A stretch of DNA of 19,689 nt, from assembly GCF_947253055.1 (NCBI RefSeq), contig NZ_CAMXYE010000017.1:1-19689 (forward strand), read 5' to 3'. The notes under the pieces are model-generated. The model had not been told where the DNA came from. It searched no databases and worked only from the letters and a program-made list of their open reading frames with translations. Origin of the DNA: an uncultured Arcanobacterium sp. (GTDB lineage Bacteria; Actinomycetota; Actinomycetes; Actinomycetales; Actinomycetaceae). This document shows, piece after piece, positions 1 through 6,715 of the stretch (its first letter is position 1; each line of letters opens with the position of its first letter). A program made the position numbers and the translations under genes.

Positions 1-49
1 CTACACCCATAAGGTTTCGTCGGCAGCGTCAGATGTGTATAAGAGACAG
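1..49 (+). other. Illumina Nextera (Tn5) library adapter, not genomic
   Basis: Positions 17-49 read as the Nextera read-1 adapter: the 14-nt part TCGTCGGCAGCGTC (17-30) followed by the 19-nt Tn5 mosaic end (31-49). Positions 1-6 (CTACAC) match the end of the P5 oligo, and the ten bases between (7-16) are where an i5 index sits. The contig therefore begins with untrimmed library sequence, and genomic DNA starts at about position 50. An open reading frame starting at 33 would translate the mosaic end as MCIRDS, a well-known artefactual N-terminus, so it must not be used as a gene start. Confidence 0.97.
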
Positions 50-146
50 CAAAAGTACTAAACTCAAAAACGGAATTAAGTGGCTGACACTCTCGCCAGC
101 CACTCTGGAACCGCCGGCAAAAGTAGCGGCGAAAGTAGGGAGAAAA

Positions 147-722
147 ATGGCTTGGAAACCCTTACTCGCAGGAATAGTGCAAAAATTAGTGCCCTATAAG
201 CTGGTAACTACCCCGTTACCAAAAAAGGCAGTACTCATAGGCGCTCCACACACCTCTTATTTTGACGGGTTACTCATGGTAATCGGCCTCTTTGCTGCGA
301 ATCGTAAATTCCGCTTTTTAGTGAAAGATTCTGCGGTAAATTCACCTTTCGGGCCGCTGATTCGCGCCTTGGGAGGAATCGCCGTCGACCGTTCTTCTCC
401 GCACGGAGTAGTGAAGCAGATTACCGATATGTTTGCGGAAAATGATGAGTTTATCTTGGTGCTCGCCCCGAAAGGTACGCGCGCGCCGAAGCCGTATTGG
501 CGATCGGGCTTCTACCATATTGCCCGGGGAGCGAAAGTGCCGGTAGTTCTAGGTTTTATCGATGCGCAGTATCGCAAGTGCTACGGCTGGGAAGAATCGA
601 TGGAGCTGAGTGGTGATATACGTAAAGACATGGATTACATTCGTTCTTTCTATGAAGAAACCAGCGGTATTAACCCGGAGCGTTTTTCACTTCCGCGCCT
701 CAAAGGAGAAGAAGAACTCTAG
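147..722 (+). CDS. PlsC-type 1-acylglycerol-3-phosphate acyltransferase family protein
   Basis: This 191-residue protein belongs to the LPLAT/PlsC acyltransferase family, which moves an acyl group onto lysophosphatidate or a related lipid at the inner face of the membrane. Visible motifs, numbered from the ATG at 147, are HTSYFD (H35 to D40, the catalytic HX4D), GGIAVDRS near 77-84, APKGTR near 107-112 (the usual E-G-T-R block with Lys for Glu) and VPVVLGF near 131-137. I chose the ATG at 147 because AGGGAG sits 5 nt upstream and the distance to HX4D (about 35 residues) fits short members of this family. The frame stays open upstream into the adapter, so a longer native N-terminus cannot be excluded. 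There is no long hydrophobic N-terminal segment. The substrate is not readable; the altered EGTR block suggests a divergent subfamily. Confidence 0.85.
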   Translation: MAWKPLLAGIVQKLVPYKLVTTPLPKKAVLIGAPHTSYFDGLLMVIGLFAANRKFRFLVKDSAVNSPFGPLIRALGGIAVDRSSPHGVVKQITDMFAENDEFILVLAPKGTRAPKPYWRSGFYHIARGAKVPVVLGFIDAQYRKCYGWEESMELSGDIRKDMDYIRSFYEETSGINPERFSLPRLKGEEEL

Positions 723-794
723 AGAAGCATAGCTCTAAAAAAGCAGAAATCTGGAGAATAAAGGCGGAAAAACGAATATAACGAGTGAGCAAAT

Positions 795-2189
795 ATGCCG
801 AGTAATTTAGAGTGCTTAGAATATAAGATACCTGGTCATACTACTTTTGAGTATCGTTTAGAAGTACCGCTAGATTACGGAGGGCTGCTCTCGATATTTT
901 CTCTCAGTGAAACTGAGCTGGCGGCGCTGCCGAAAAAAATTACTATTTTTGCGCGCGAAATAGTGCGCAATGGGCAAGAAAAGGCTCCTCGCTTGCTGTA
1001 TTTGGAGGGTGGCCCCGGGCGAGCGGCCCCGCGCCCCGAACCTTTAACTGGCTGGCTAGATATGCTGCTCAACCAATATCGAGTGGTATTACTAGATGAA
1101 CGCGGTACGGGGGCTTCCCACCCACTTTCGGCGCCGATAATTACTAGCGTAGGTTCTCCGCGCCTACAAGCAGCTTATGTATCTTGTTTCCGGCAAGATT
1201 CTATTGTGCAAGATGCGGAATCTTTGCGGCGCGCACTGCAGGGCGATGAACCGTGGCTGGCTCTCGGGCAATCTTTCGGCTCGTTTTGCCTCACTCGCTA
1301 TCTCGCGGCAGCTCCAGAAGGTTTACGCGGAGCTATTATGCTGGCGGGATTGCCGGCTCTGCAGGCAGAACTTTCTGATATCCATCGCCACACCTGGGCC
1401 CTTACCGAAGAGAGAAATCACCGCTTTTTCTCCCGTTATCCACAAGATGCAAAAATCTGCCAGGAAATAGCTGCACATCTGGCAGAAATCCCTGAGTATC
1501 TTCCCACTGGTGAGCGGCTCACTCCCCGGCGTTTCCGTATGTTAGGAAATTCGCTCGGGTGGAGCTACGGCTTAGAAAGAGTACATCACCGCTTGGAATC
1601 GCCGTTCCAAAAAATATCCGGCAGGAAGCGGCTCAGCCCCCGCTTTTTACAACAAATAGGAGCACGGCTGGCCGGAGGTAAAGAACCGCTGTATTGGGTG
1701 TTACGGGAATTCATCTACGCCCGCCCCGGCCGCGCCACCAATTGGGCGGCCGAGAAAGTACGCGCAGAGTTTCCGCAATTTCAACTGGCAGATATAGCTG
1801 CCGGAGCGGCCGGCGAACGCGAATTAGCTGCGAGTTTAGCTTCCTATACTGGAAATTTTCGTTTCTCCGGTGATCACTCTTTTTCTTGGCAGGGAGAGGA
1901 AGATCCCGCTTTACGCCCGCTGGCGCCGATGATGAAGGAACTCACAAGTTGCCCGAATTTTCCCCAACTCTATGACCCAGCGGTACTAGCCGAAAACAAA
2001 GTACCGGCTCTCAGCTGGCTTTATGGTGACGATATGTATGTGCCCTTCGATTTAGCGCGCGAGAGCGCGCAGCTTATTGGGAGATTGCGGGTAATTGAGA
2101 GCCCAGATTTTTCCCACGATGCTTTTATAACGCAACCGCAGAATATGATTCCGCGTTTACAACACGAAATAGAGCAGCTCCTTTCCTGA
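795..2189 (+). CDS. Alpha/beta hydrolase, proline iminopeptidase-like (peptidase S33)
   Basis: The 464-residue product resembles the long S33 prolyl aminopeptidases of actinobacteria, which release N-terminal proline from peptides in the cytoplasm. It shows the oxyanion block LYLEGGPG (68-75), the strand-turn VVLLDERGTG (97-106), the nucleophile elbow GQSFGS with Ser160, and a C-terminal acid/base pair in GDDMYVP (Asp412/413) and SHDAF (His441). An alpha-helical cap region fills roughly 190-390. No signal peptide is visible. The start at 795 has a weak GTGAG Shine-Dalgarno about 6 nt upstream. It lies 72 bp after the acyltransferase and may be co-transcribed with it. The stop codon overlaps the first unit of a 12-bp tandem repeat. 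The family is secure; the exact peptide specificity is inferred. Confidence 0.85.
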   Translation: MPSNLECLEYKIPGHTTFEYRLEVPLDYGGLLSIFSLSETELAALPKKITIFAREIVRNGQEKAPRLLYLEGGPGRAAPRPEPLTGWLDMLLNQYRVVLLDERGTGASHPLSAPIITSVGSPRLQAAYVSCFRQDSIVQDAESLRRALQGDEPWLALGQSFGSFCLTRYLAAAPEGLRGAIMLAGLPALQAELSDIHRHTWALTEERNHRFFSRYPQDAKICQEIAAHLAEIPEYLPTGERLTPRRFRMLGNSLGWSYGLERVHHRLESPFQKISGRKRLSPRFLQQIGARLAGGKEPLYWVLREFIYARPGRATNWAAEKVRAEFPQFQLADIAAGAAGERELAASLASYTGNFRFSGDHSFSWQGEEDPALRPLAPMMKELTSCPNFPQLYDPAVLAENKVPALSWLYGDDMYVPFDLARESAQLIGRLRVIESPDFSHDAFITQPQNMIPRLQHEIEQLLS

Positions 2190-2259
2190 GCCATTCCCTA
2201 AGCTATTTTCTGAGCCTTTTCCGGAGCCATTCCCTAAATTATTCTCTAAGCTATTCCTT
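2188..2259 (+). repeat. Imperfect 12-bp tandem repeat, six units, overlapping a stop codon
   Basis: Six consecutive 12-mers fill this stretch: GAGCCATTCCCT (2188 and again 2224), AAGCTATTTTCT, GAGCCTTTTCCG, AAATTATTCTCT and AAGCTATTCCTT. Units 1 and 4 are identical and the array is pyrimidine-rich. It starts inside the TGA stop of the hydrolase gene. It has no coding role that I can see. Confidence 0.85.
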
Positions 2260-2305
2260 ACACGTCAAAAGGTAATTACGGCAATTTATCCACTTTCTGG
2301 CCTCT

Positions 2306-2339
2306 CATTCTGCTAATTTGAAAAAAATAAGGCAGAATG
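2306..2339 (+). promoter_or_regulatory. Inverted repeat that can pair with the RBS and start codon of the aldo/keto reductase
   Basis: CATTCTGC (2306-2313) is perfectly complementary to GCAGAATG (2332-2339). The right arm adjoins the AAGG ribosome-binding site and ends on the G of the ATG start at 2337. The loop is 18 nt and A-rich. In an mRNA that includes both arms the ribosome entry site would be partly closed. It could equally be a DNA operator. Confidence 0.45.
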
Positions 2340-3191
2340 TTAAGCATGATTTCTATTCCTGCTCTGAAGTTAAATACAGGCGCAAAGATTCCGCAGCTGG
2401 GATTCGGCACCTATAAAATCGCACCGGAATCAACTTTCGATATAGTTTCCAGTGCGCTGGAAATTGGCTACCGCCATATAGATACCGCACAGATGTATGG
2501 CAATGAAGCAGAAGTAGGGAAGGCAATTAGCGAATCCGGTATTCCACGCTCAGAAATTTTCCTCACCACAAAGCTGAATAACGGCAACCACCGCCCGGAA
2601 GATGCGCGGAGGTCTTTTGCAGAATCTTTAGAGAAACTCCAGACCGACTATGTGGATTTATTTCTTATGCATTGGCCACTGCCGAAACTTTATAATGGTG
2701 AATACACAAAAGCGTATGCCGTGATGGAAGAATTTTTTGCCGATAAGCGGGCGCGCGCTATCGGCGTTTCTAATTTTGAACCGCATCATCTACGCGAAAT
2801 ACTGCTAGATAATTCCGTGGTACCGACCGTAAATCAAATTGAATTGCATCCGTACTTAAGTAATCAGAAGAACGCCGAATTTTCTGCCCATAAAGGAATT
2901 ACGGTGACGGCATGGTCTCCTTTGGGGCGCGGGGCAGTGTTGCAAGATCCCGTAATTGAAAAAATTGCAAACGCACTGCAGATTACTCCGGCACAGGTAG
3001 TTTTAGCTTGGCATTTAGCCCGCGGATACGTGGCAATTCCCAAGGCGAGCACCCCCGAGCGGCAAGCAGAAAATTTCCAATCCGCAAATATCGTACTTTC
3101 TACCGCTGATATTGCGGCGATTAACGCTTTGGATAAAGGAGAGGCAGGCCGGCAAGGCAGCCACCCCGACACTATGAATAAAATTTTGTAA
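2337..3191 (+). CDS. Aldo/keto reductase (AKR5-like, 2,5-diketo-D-gluconate reductase type)
   Basis: A 284-residue NADPH-dependent (beta/alpha)8-barrel oxidoreductase that reduces aldehydes or ketones in the cytoplasm. The family catalytic tetrad is visible as Asp49 (YRHIDTA), Tyr54 (QMYGNE), Lys79 (TTKLNN) and His112 (MHWPLP). Further family blocks are GVSNFEPHHL, QIELHPYL, the strand segment TAWSPLGRG, and the C-terminal nucleotide-binding segment VAIPKASTPER. Length is normal for the family. The start at 2337 is preferred over the in-frame ATG at 2346 because AAGG lies 5 nt upstream of the former. It is followed 58 bp later by pdxK and may share a transcript with it. The physiological substrate cannot be read; detoxification of reactive carbonyls is a common role. 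Confidence 0.92.
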   Translation: MLSMISIPALKLNTGAKIPQLGFGTYKIAPESTFDIVSSALEIGYRHIDTAQMYGNEAEVGKAISESGIPRSEIFLTTKLNNGNHRPEDARRSFAESLEKLQTDYVDLFLMHWPLPKLYNGEYTKAYAVMEEFFADKRARAIGVSNFEPHHLREILLDNSVVPTVNQIELHPYLSNQKNAEFSAHKGITVTAWSPLGRGAVLQDPVIEKIANALQITPAQVVLAWHLARGYVAIPKASTPERQAENFQSANIVLSTADIAAINALDKGEAGRQGSHPDTMNKIL

Positions 3192-3209
3192 ACACTTAAA
3201 GAAGCAGAG

Positions 3210-3227
3210 AGTAAAATAATTTTTACT
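3210..3227 (+). promoter_or_regulatory. AT-rich inverted repeat upstream of pdxK
   Basis: AGTAAAA (3210-3216) and TTTTACT (3221-3227) form a perfect 7-bp inverted repeat with a 4-nt spacer, 22 bp before the pdxK start. It could be an operator or a weak hairpin. It lacks the GC-rich stem of an intrinsic terminator. Confidence 0.3.
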
Positions 3228-3249
3228 TCCCAAATAGTTAGGAAAAAAT

Positions 3250-4062
3250 ATGGTTTCTTTTGCGTATACGATTGCCGGATCGGAAGCTACCGGCGGAGCC
3301 GGTTTTCAGGTAGATTTAAAGACTTTCCACCAGCTGGGAGTATACGGTATGGGTACTCTCACCTGTATCGTTTCTTTTGATCCAAAGAATAACTGGGGGC
3401 ATCGGCTAGTACAGATTCCTCCGCAGGTGATTAAAGATCAGATTGAAGCAGCTACTGCCGCTCACGATTTAGATACCGTGAAGATTGGCATGTTGGGCCA
3501 TCCAGATACGATTGAGGCCGTGGCCGCCGGCTTAGCTGGGCAAGAATGGAAAAATATCGTACTCGATCCGGTGTTGATTTGTAAGGGGCAAGAGCCAGGA
3601 GCAGCTTTAGATACGGATAATTTGCTACGGGAAAAGATTCTATCGCAAGCCACGGTCGCCACCCCCAATTACTTTGAGGCTTGCACTCTCGCCGGAATGG
3701 AAGCGCTAAATACTATTGATGACCTCAAGGAAGCAGCGCAGCGAATTTCCGATCTTGGGCCGCGCTGTGTGATAGTTAAAGGCGGTACTGAGTTCCCCGG
3801 TGATCACGCGATTGACGTACTGTGGGACGGCGAAGAAGCCCATATCTATAGCACTCCCCAGATCGGCAAAGAGCGCGTATCGGGAGCCGGCTGCACCCTA
3901 GCTGCAGCTATTACCGCAGAGCTAGCTAAAGGCGCCGATATCCACGAGGCAGTGCGCATTGCGAAAGATATGGTGCAAGTAGGAATAGTAAACCGCGTAG
4001 GTGGAAATACTCCTTTTGATACAGTCTGGCAGGGCGCCTACCGCATGCAGGAAAACGCTTAA
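3250..4062 (+). CDS. pdxK: Pyridoxal kinase of the dual-cysteine (CC-PLK) ribokinase type
   Basis: This 270-residue ribokinase-fold enzyme phosphorylates pyridoxal, pyridoxine or pyridoxamine to the B6 cofactor form (salvage pathway, cytoplasm). It resembles the Bacillus/Staphylococcus PdxK that was once annotated as ThiD. Visible blocks are TIAGSEATGGAGFQVDLKT (7-25), VKIGMLG (77-83), LDPVLICKG (105-113, Cys111), TPNYFEA (138-144), VKGG (176-179) and the anion-hole GAGCT (212-216, Cys215). In CC-PLKs the two cysteines are equivalent to those at 110 and 214 of the Bacillus protein, where the second replaces the usual catalytic Asp and works through a hemithioacetal with pyridoxal. The start is supported by AGGAAA about 6 nt upstream. 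The HD-domain gene starts 13 bp after its stop, implying co-transcription. A ThiD function is the less likely alternative. Confidence 0.88.
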   Translation: MVSFAYTIAGSEATGGAGFQVDLKTFHQLGVYGMGTLTCIVSFDPKNNWGHRLVQIPPQVIKDQIEAATAAHDLDTVKIGMLGHPDTIEAVAAGLAGQEWKNIVLDPVLICKGQEPGAALDTDNLLREKILSQATVATPNYFEACTLAGMEALNTIDDLKEAAQRISDLGPRCVIVKGGTEFPGDHAIDVLWDGEEAHIYSTPQIGKERVSGAGCTLAAAITAELAKGADIHEAVRIAKDMVQVGIVNRVGGNTPFDTVWQGAYRMQENA

Positions 4063-4075
4063 AACTAGGCTAAAT

Positions 4076-4783
4076 ATGCAGCAATTTGGAAAGTATGGGA
4101 GCTTTGCGAATTTCCGTTCCGCAATGGATACGGCGCTAAGCTCCCATCTTGCTGCCACTCCGAAGTCTGCAGCAACGCAGAAATACCGAATAGAGCACTG
4201 CCGGCGCGTGGCGAAAATTGGCCGGCGGCTGGCGGACGCAGAAAATATGGGGGCGGCAGAAGCTGCTTGGCTAGAAATTGGCTGTTTACTGCACGATATC
4301 GGAAAATGGGATGCCCAGATTCCGGTAGATCACGGGCGTGCTGGAGCTTTGGTGGTGAAAGATTTACTGGAAAAAGCCCAGATTACTGCGGAAGAATATC
4401 CGCTGGCAGCTCAAGTAGTGCAAGGCATCGCTATGCACGTAGACGGCCAGTGGAATCCGCGCGCAGATGAAGGAAGCGATACAAATAAAGCCGGCCAGCC
4501 CTATCTATATTTTTCTAATTCTCCTACTCTGCTCGCGCGCGTGATTGGAGAGTGTGATGATATAGATCGCTACTCCGTTTATCGAATTCACGATACTCTG
4601 CGTTACGTAGATTTTTTGGCAAAAAGTACTGCTGAGCAGATCAGTTGGATAGAAGAGTATCTAGCCCATTTAGAAAGCATAAGTGCTACACCGCGGCACA
4701 CTCCGCATACGCAGCAGTGGTGGGAAGAAAATATCGATTTTCAAATCTGCTTTTTCCAAAAGCTGCGCGCGGAAATCTCCTAG
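4076..4783 (+). CDS. HD-domain metal-dependent phosphohydrolase family protein
   Basis: A 235-residue soluble protein with the classic HD superfamily metal ligands: His41 (IEHCRRV), His73-Asp74 (LLHDIGKWD), then His86 (DHGRAGA), His121 (AMHVDG) and an acidic block ECDDIDRY (159-166). These proteins bind two metal ions and hydrolyse phosphoester bonds, often in nucleotides or signalling molecules; the substrate here is unknown. I chose the ATG at 4076 because it follows the pdxK stop by 13 bp and has TAGG 6 nt upstream. An earlier in-frame ATG at 4001 lies inside pdxK and would add 25 residues with no family character. The tight spacing with pdxK suggests a shared transcript and possibly a shared role in B6-phosphate or nucleotide metabolism, which is inference. 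Confidence 0.8.
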   Translation: MQQFGKYGSFANFRSAMDTALSSHLAATPKSAATQKYRIEHCRRVAKIGRRLADAENMGAAEAAWLEIGCLLHDIGKWDAQIPVDHGRAGALVVKDLLEKAQITAEEYPLAAQVVQGIAMHVDGQWNPRADEGSDTNKAGQPYLYFSNSPTLLARVIGECDDIDRYSVYRIHDTLRYVDFLAKSTAEQISWIEEYLAHLESISATPRHTPHTQQWWEENIDFQICFFQKLRAEIS

Positions 4784-4835
4784 GCGAAGATTTCTCTCAA
4801 CTGAGAATTACGCACCTTTAGCTGTGCTTTTAACC

Positions 4836-4890
4836 GCGCCTTTAGCTCGCGCCTTTAGCTCGCGCCTTTAGCTCGCGCCTTTAGCGCGCC
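4836..4890 (+). repeat. 13-bp tandem repeat (three full units plus a partial) between convergent genes
   Basis: The unit GCGCCTTTAGCTC occurs perfectly at 4836, 4849 and 4862, then as an 11-base partial at 4875 followed by GCGCC. Degenerate copies (for example CGCACCTTTAGCTG near 4811) extend it upstream. It sits in the 137-bp gap between the 3' ends of the HD gene and dnaB. I see no hairpin terminator in this gap. Thirteen is not a multiple of three, so the array is probably non-coding, and its perfect units make copy-number variation likely. Confidence 0.9.
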
Positions 4891-4920
4891 AATCTCTCCG
4901 CCCGCGCCGGCAGATTCACC

Positions 4921-6270
4921 TCAGTAATTTACAGCTACTCCCATATTAGAGAAACGTGCCCGCTCCCCTTGGAACATTAACTCTACTGAGCCGGTAGGTC
5001 CGGAACGATTCTTCCCCACTATTATTTCCGAAGGCGGCGGATTCATCGGATCACTATTATCGGCTCGATGAATTAGCAAAATTACGTCGGCATCTTGCTC
5101 CAGAGATCCAGATTCACGTAAATCTGAAACCTGGGGGCGCTTATCTTGGCGCGCCTCCGGATTTCTATTTAACTGCGCCACCGCAATAATGGGAATCTCC
5201 AGCTCTTTTGCCAGCAATTTAATAGAACGAGAAAAATCTGATACTTCTTGCTGGCGTGATTCAACGCTTCTACCTCCGGAAGTAAGTAGCTGCAAGTAAT
5301 CAATTACCAACATTTGGATATTGTTTTGCTGGCGCAGCCGGCGCGCTTTTGCCCGAATCTCCATCATCGTCAAATTAGGAGAATCATCTACATATAAAGG
5401 CGCTTCCCCCATACGCTGCACCGCTTTACTTATGCGCTGCCAATCTGGAGTATCTAATTTTCCTTTTATGAGTTTCGTAAGATGCACATCTGATTCTGCG
5501 GAAAGCGCGCGCATCACTAATTCGCTACGGTTCATTTCCAAAGAGAAAAACGCCACCGGTATATGTAAATCAATAGCGGTGTGCCGGCATAGATCCATAG
5601 CTAGAGTAGATTTCCCCATACCAGGGCGGGCGGCAATAATGACCATCTGCCCGGGGCGCAGCCCCGATAATTTCTCATCTAAATCCGTGAATCCGGTAGC
5701 CAGACCGGCAAGCTTACCATCGCGAGCTGTATTAGCTTCTATTTCTTCTATTACTTCCGGCAAAATTTCTTTCACGCCAGCGTAGTCATTAGTTATGTGC
5801 TCAGCAGTCACATTAAACATTTCTGCCTGCGCCGTATCGATTATTTTATCTACGTCTTCTCCGGCATCGCTATAGCCGAGCTGTACGATTCGGGTACCAG
5901 CTTCTACTAAGGCACGTAACTTAGCTCTGTCACGAACAATTCGCCCATAATATGCAGCATTGGCAGCCGTCGGCACGGAAGATACCAAAGTATGGAGATA
6001 GGCATCTCCTCCTACCTGCTCTAATTGGCCAAGATTTTTTAATGCAGCTGCCACGGTAATCGGATCAGCAGGTTCACCTCGTGAAAAAAGATCCAGAATT
6101 ACTTCAAATATGCGCCCGTGCTGCGGCCGATAAAAATCTTCGGTGTGGAGTATCTCCAGCACATCTCCAATGGCATCTTTGCTGAGCATCATGCCACCGA
6201 GCACGGAAATTTCGGCTTCTAAGTTTTGCGGCGGCATGCGCTCAAAAGTACTGCTCGGAATTTGCGCCAT
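4921..6270 (-). CDS. dnaB: Replicative DNA helicase DnaB
   Basis: The 449-residue product is a complete DnaB, the hexameric 5'-3' helicase that drives the replication fork. The N-terminal primase-interaction domain covers about 12-115 (PPQNLEAEISVLGGMML) and is followed by a linker helix. The RecA-like ATPase contains Walker A AARPGMGKST (213-222), the catalytic glutamate in FFSLEM (Glu245), Walker B LVIDYLQL (321-328), VAQLNR (364-369) and the Arg-containing DLRESGSLEQDAD block (383-395). There is no intein, although actinobacterial DnaB genes sometimes carry one. The ATG at 6270 has AAGGAG 6 nt upstream. The gene faces leftward, away from a DnaA-box-rich gap that may control it. The rightward MATE gene on the other side is a known actinobacterial dnaB neighbour, but rplI and rpsR are not seen here. 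Confidence 0.97.
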   Translation of the reverse strand: MAQIPSSTFERMPPQNLEAEISVLGGMMLSKDAIGDVLEILHTEDFYRPQHGRIFEVILDLFSRGEPADPITVAAALKNLGQLEQVGGDAYLHTLVSSVPTAANAAYYGRIVRDRAKLRALVEAGTRIVQLGYSDAGEDVDKIIDTAQAEMFNVTAEHITNDYAGVKEILPEVIEEIEANTARDGKLAGLATGFTDLDEKLSGLRPGQMVIIAARPGMGKSTLAMDLCRHTAIDLHIPVAFFSLEMNRSELVMRALSAESDVHLTKLIKGKLDTPDWQRISKAVQRMGEAPLYVDDSPNLTMMEIRAKARRLRQQNNIQMLVIDYLQLLTSGGRSVESRQQEVSDFSRSIKLLAKELEIPIIAVAQLNRNPEARQDKRPQVSDLRESGSLEQDADVILLIHRADNSDPMNPPPSEIIVGKNRSGPTGSVELMFQGERARFSNMGVAVNY

Positions 6271-6715
6271 TCTCTGCTCCTTGCTGCGGCGACTCTCCCG
6301 GCGGTGCGCCTGCCAAAACCTACTTAAGTATATTTCTACTTTGCCGAAGTATCCATAAAAGTCAAATCTACAAAAATCTTTTTTGTGGATACTTTAAATA
6401 TTTTTGTGGATACACGCGGAGATTACCGTGGATAAAAACGGGAAAACTCCCTAAAATTGTTCACATTTTTCAAAAAGTTATCCACGACAGTGGACAATTT
6501 CTAGATATGCCCCGTAAATGGCGCAATAAATAACCACAATTGTGGAAATGCCTGTGTAAAGTTTCAACTTAAAAACTCTCTTTAATTTTTTGAAAACTTA
6601 AAGTAACTAATTCCACCGTGTCGAGATAAATTTTGCTTAACCAAGTATCTTTAGTACGGAGAAATAAAATTCGCCCTCCCTATTTCGCTCTGAAAACAGC
6701 GATGAAAGCCGAGAA
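6271..6715. other. 445-bp AT-rich divergent intergenic region with a DnaA-box cluster
   Basis: No gene is supported here. Reading from the left, it holds the dnaB leader with its AAGGAG, a candidate dnaB -10 (TATACT on the minus strand, 6327-6332), the DnaA-box-like cluster (6384-6497), a perfect palindrome CCACAATTGTGG (6534-6545), and a very AT-rich stretch (about 6555-6650) with two copies of AACTTAAA-like sequence that could serve as an unwinding element. The MATE start at 6716 has only a weak GAG upstream. Either an origin of replication or a DnaA-responsive dnaB promoter would fit. Confidence 0.55.
6384..6497. promoter_or_regulatory. Cluster of DnaA-box-like 9-mers
   Basis: Six 9-mers each lie one mismatch from TTATCCACA or TTGTCCACA: TGTGGATAC at 6384-6392 and 6405-6413, CGTGGATAA at 6427-6435, TTGTTCACA at 6457-6465, TTATCCACG at 6478-6486 and AGTGGACAA at 6489-6497. 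The last two form an inverted pair with a 2-nt gap. The first three face one way with start-to-start spacings of 21-22 bp, about two helical turns. Elsewhere I noticed only isolated boxes, for example TTATCCACT at 2286-2294. Confidence 0.6.

Noticed and set aside
33..146. N-terminal extension of the acyltransferase frame starting at 33
   Set aside because: The ATG and first residues come from the Tn5 mosaic end; the genuine start is most likely the ATG at 147, which has a Shine-Dalgarno.
4001..4075. Upstream extension of the HD-domain gene into pdxK
   Set aside because: It overlaps the pdxK coding end in another frame and adds residues without family similarity; the ATG at 4076 fits spacing and RBS.
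4836..4890. CRISPR array
   Set aside because: Units are 13 bp and contiguous with no spacers; no cas genes nearby.
5321..5785. 154-codon plus-strand frame opposite dnaB
   Set aside because: Antisense shadow of the helicase domain of dnaB.
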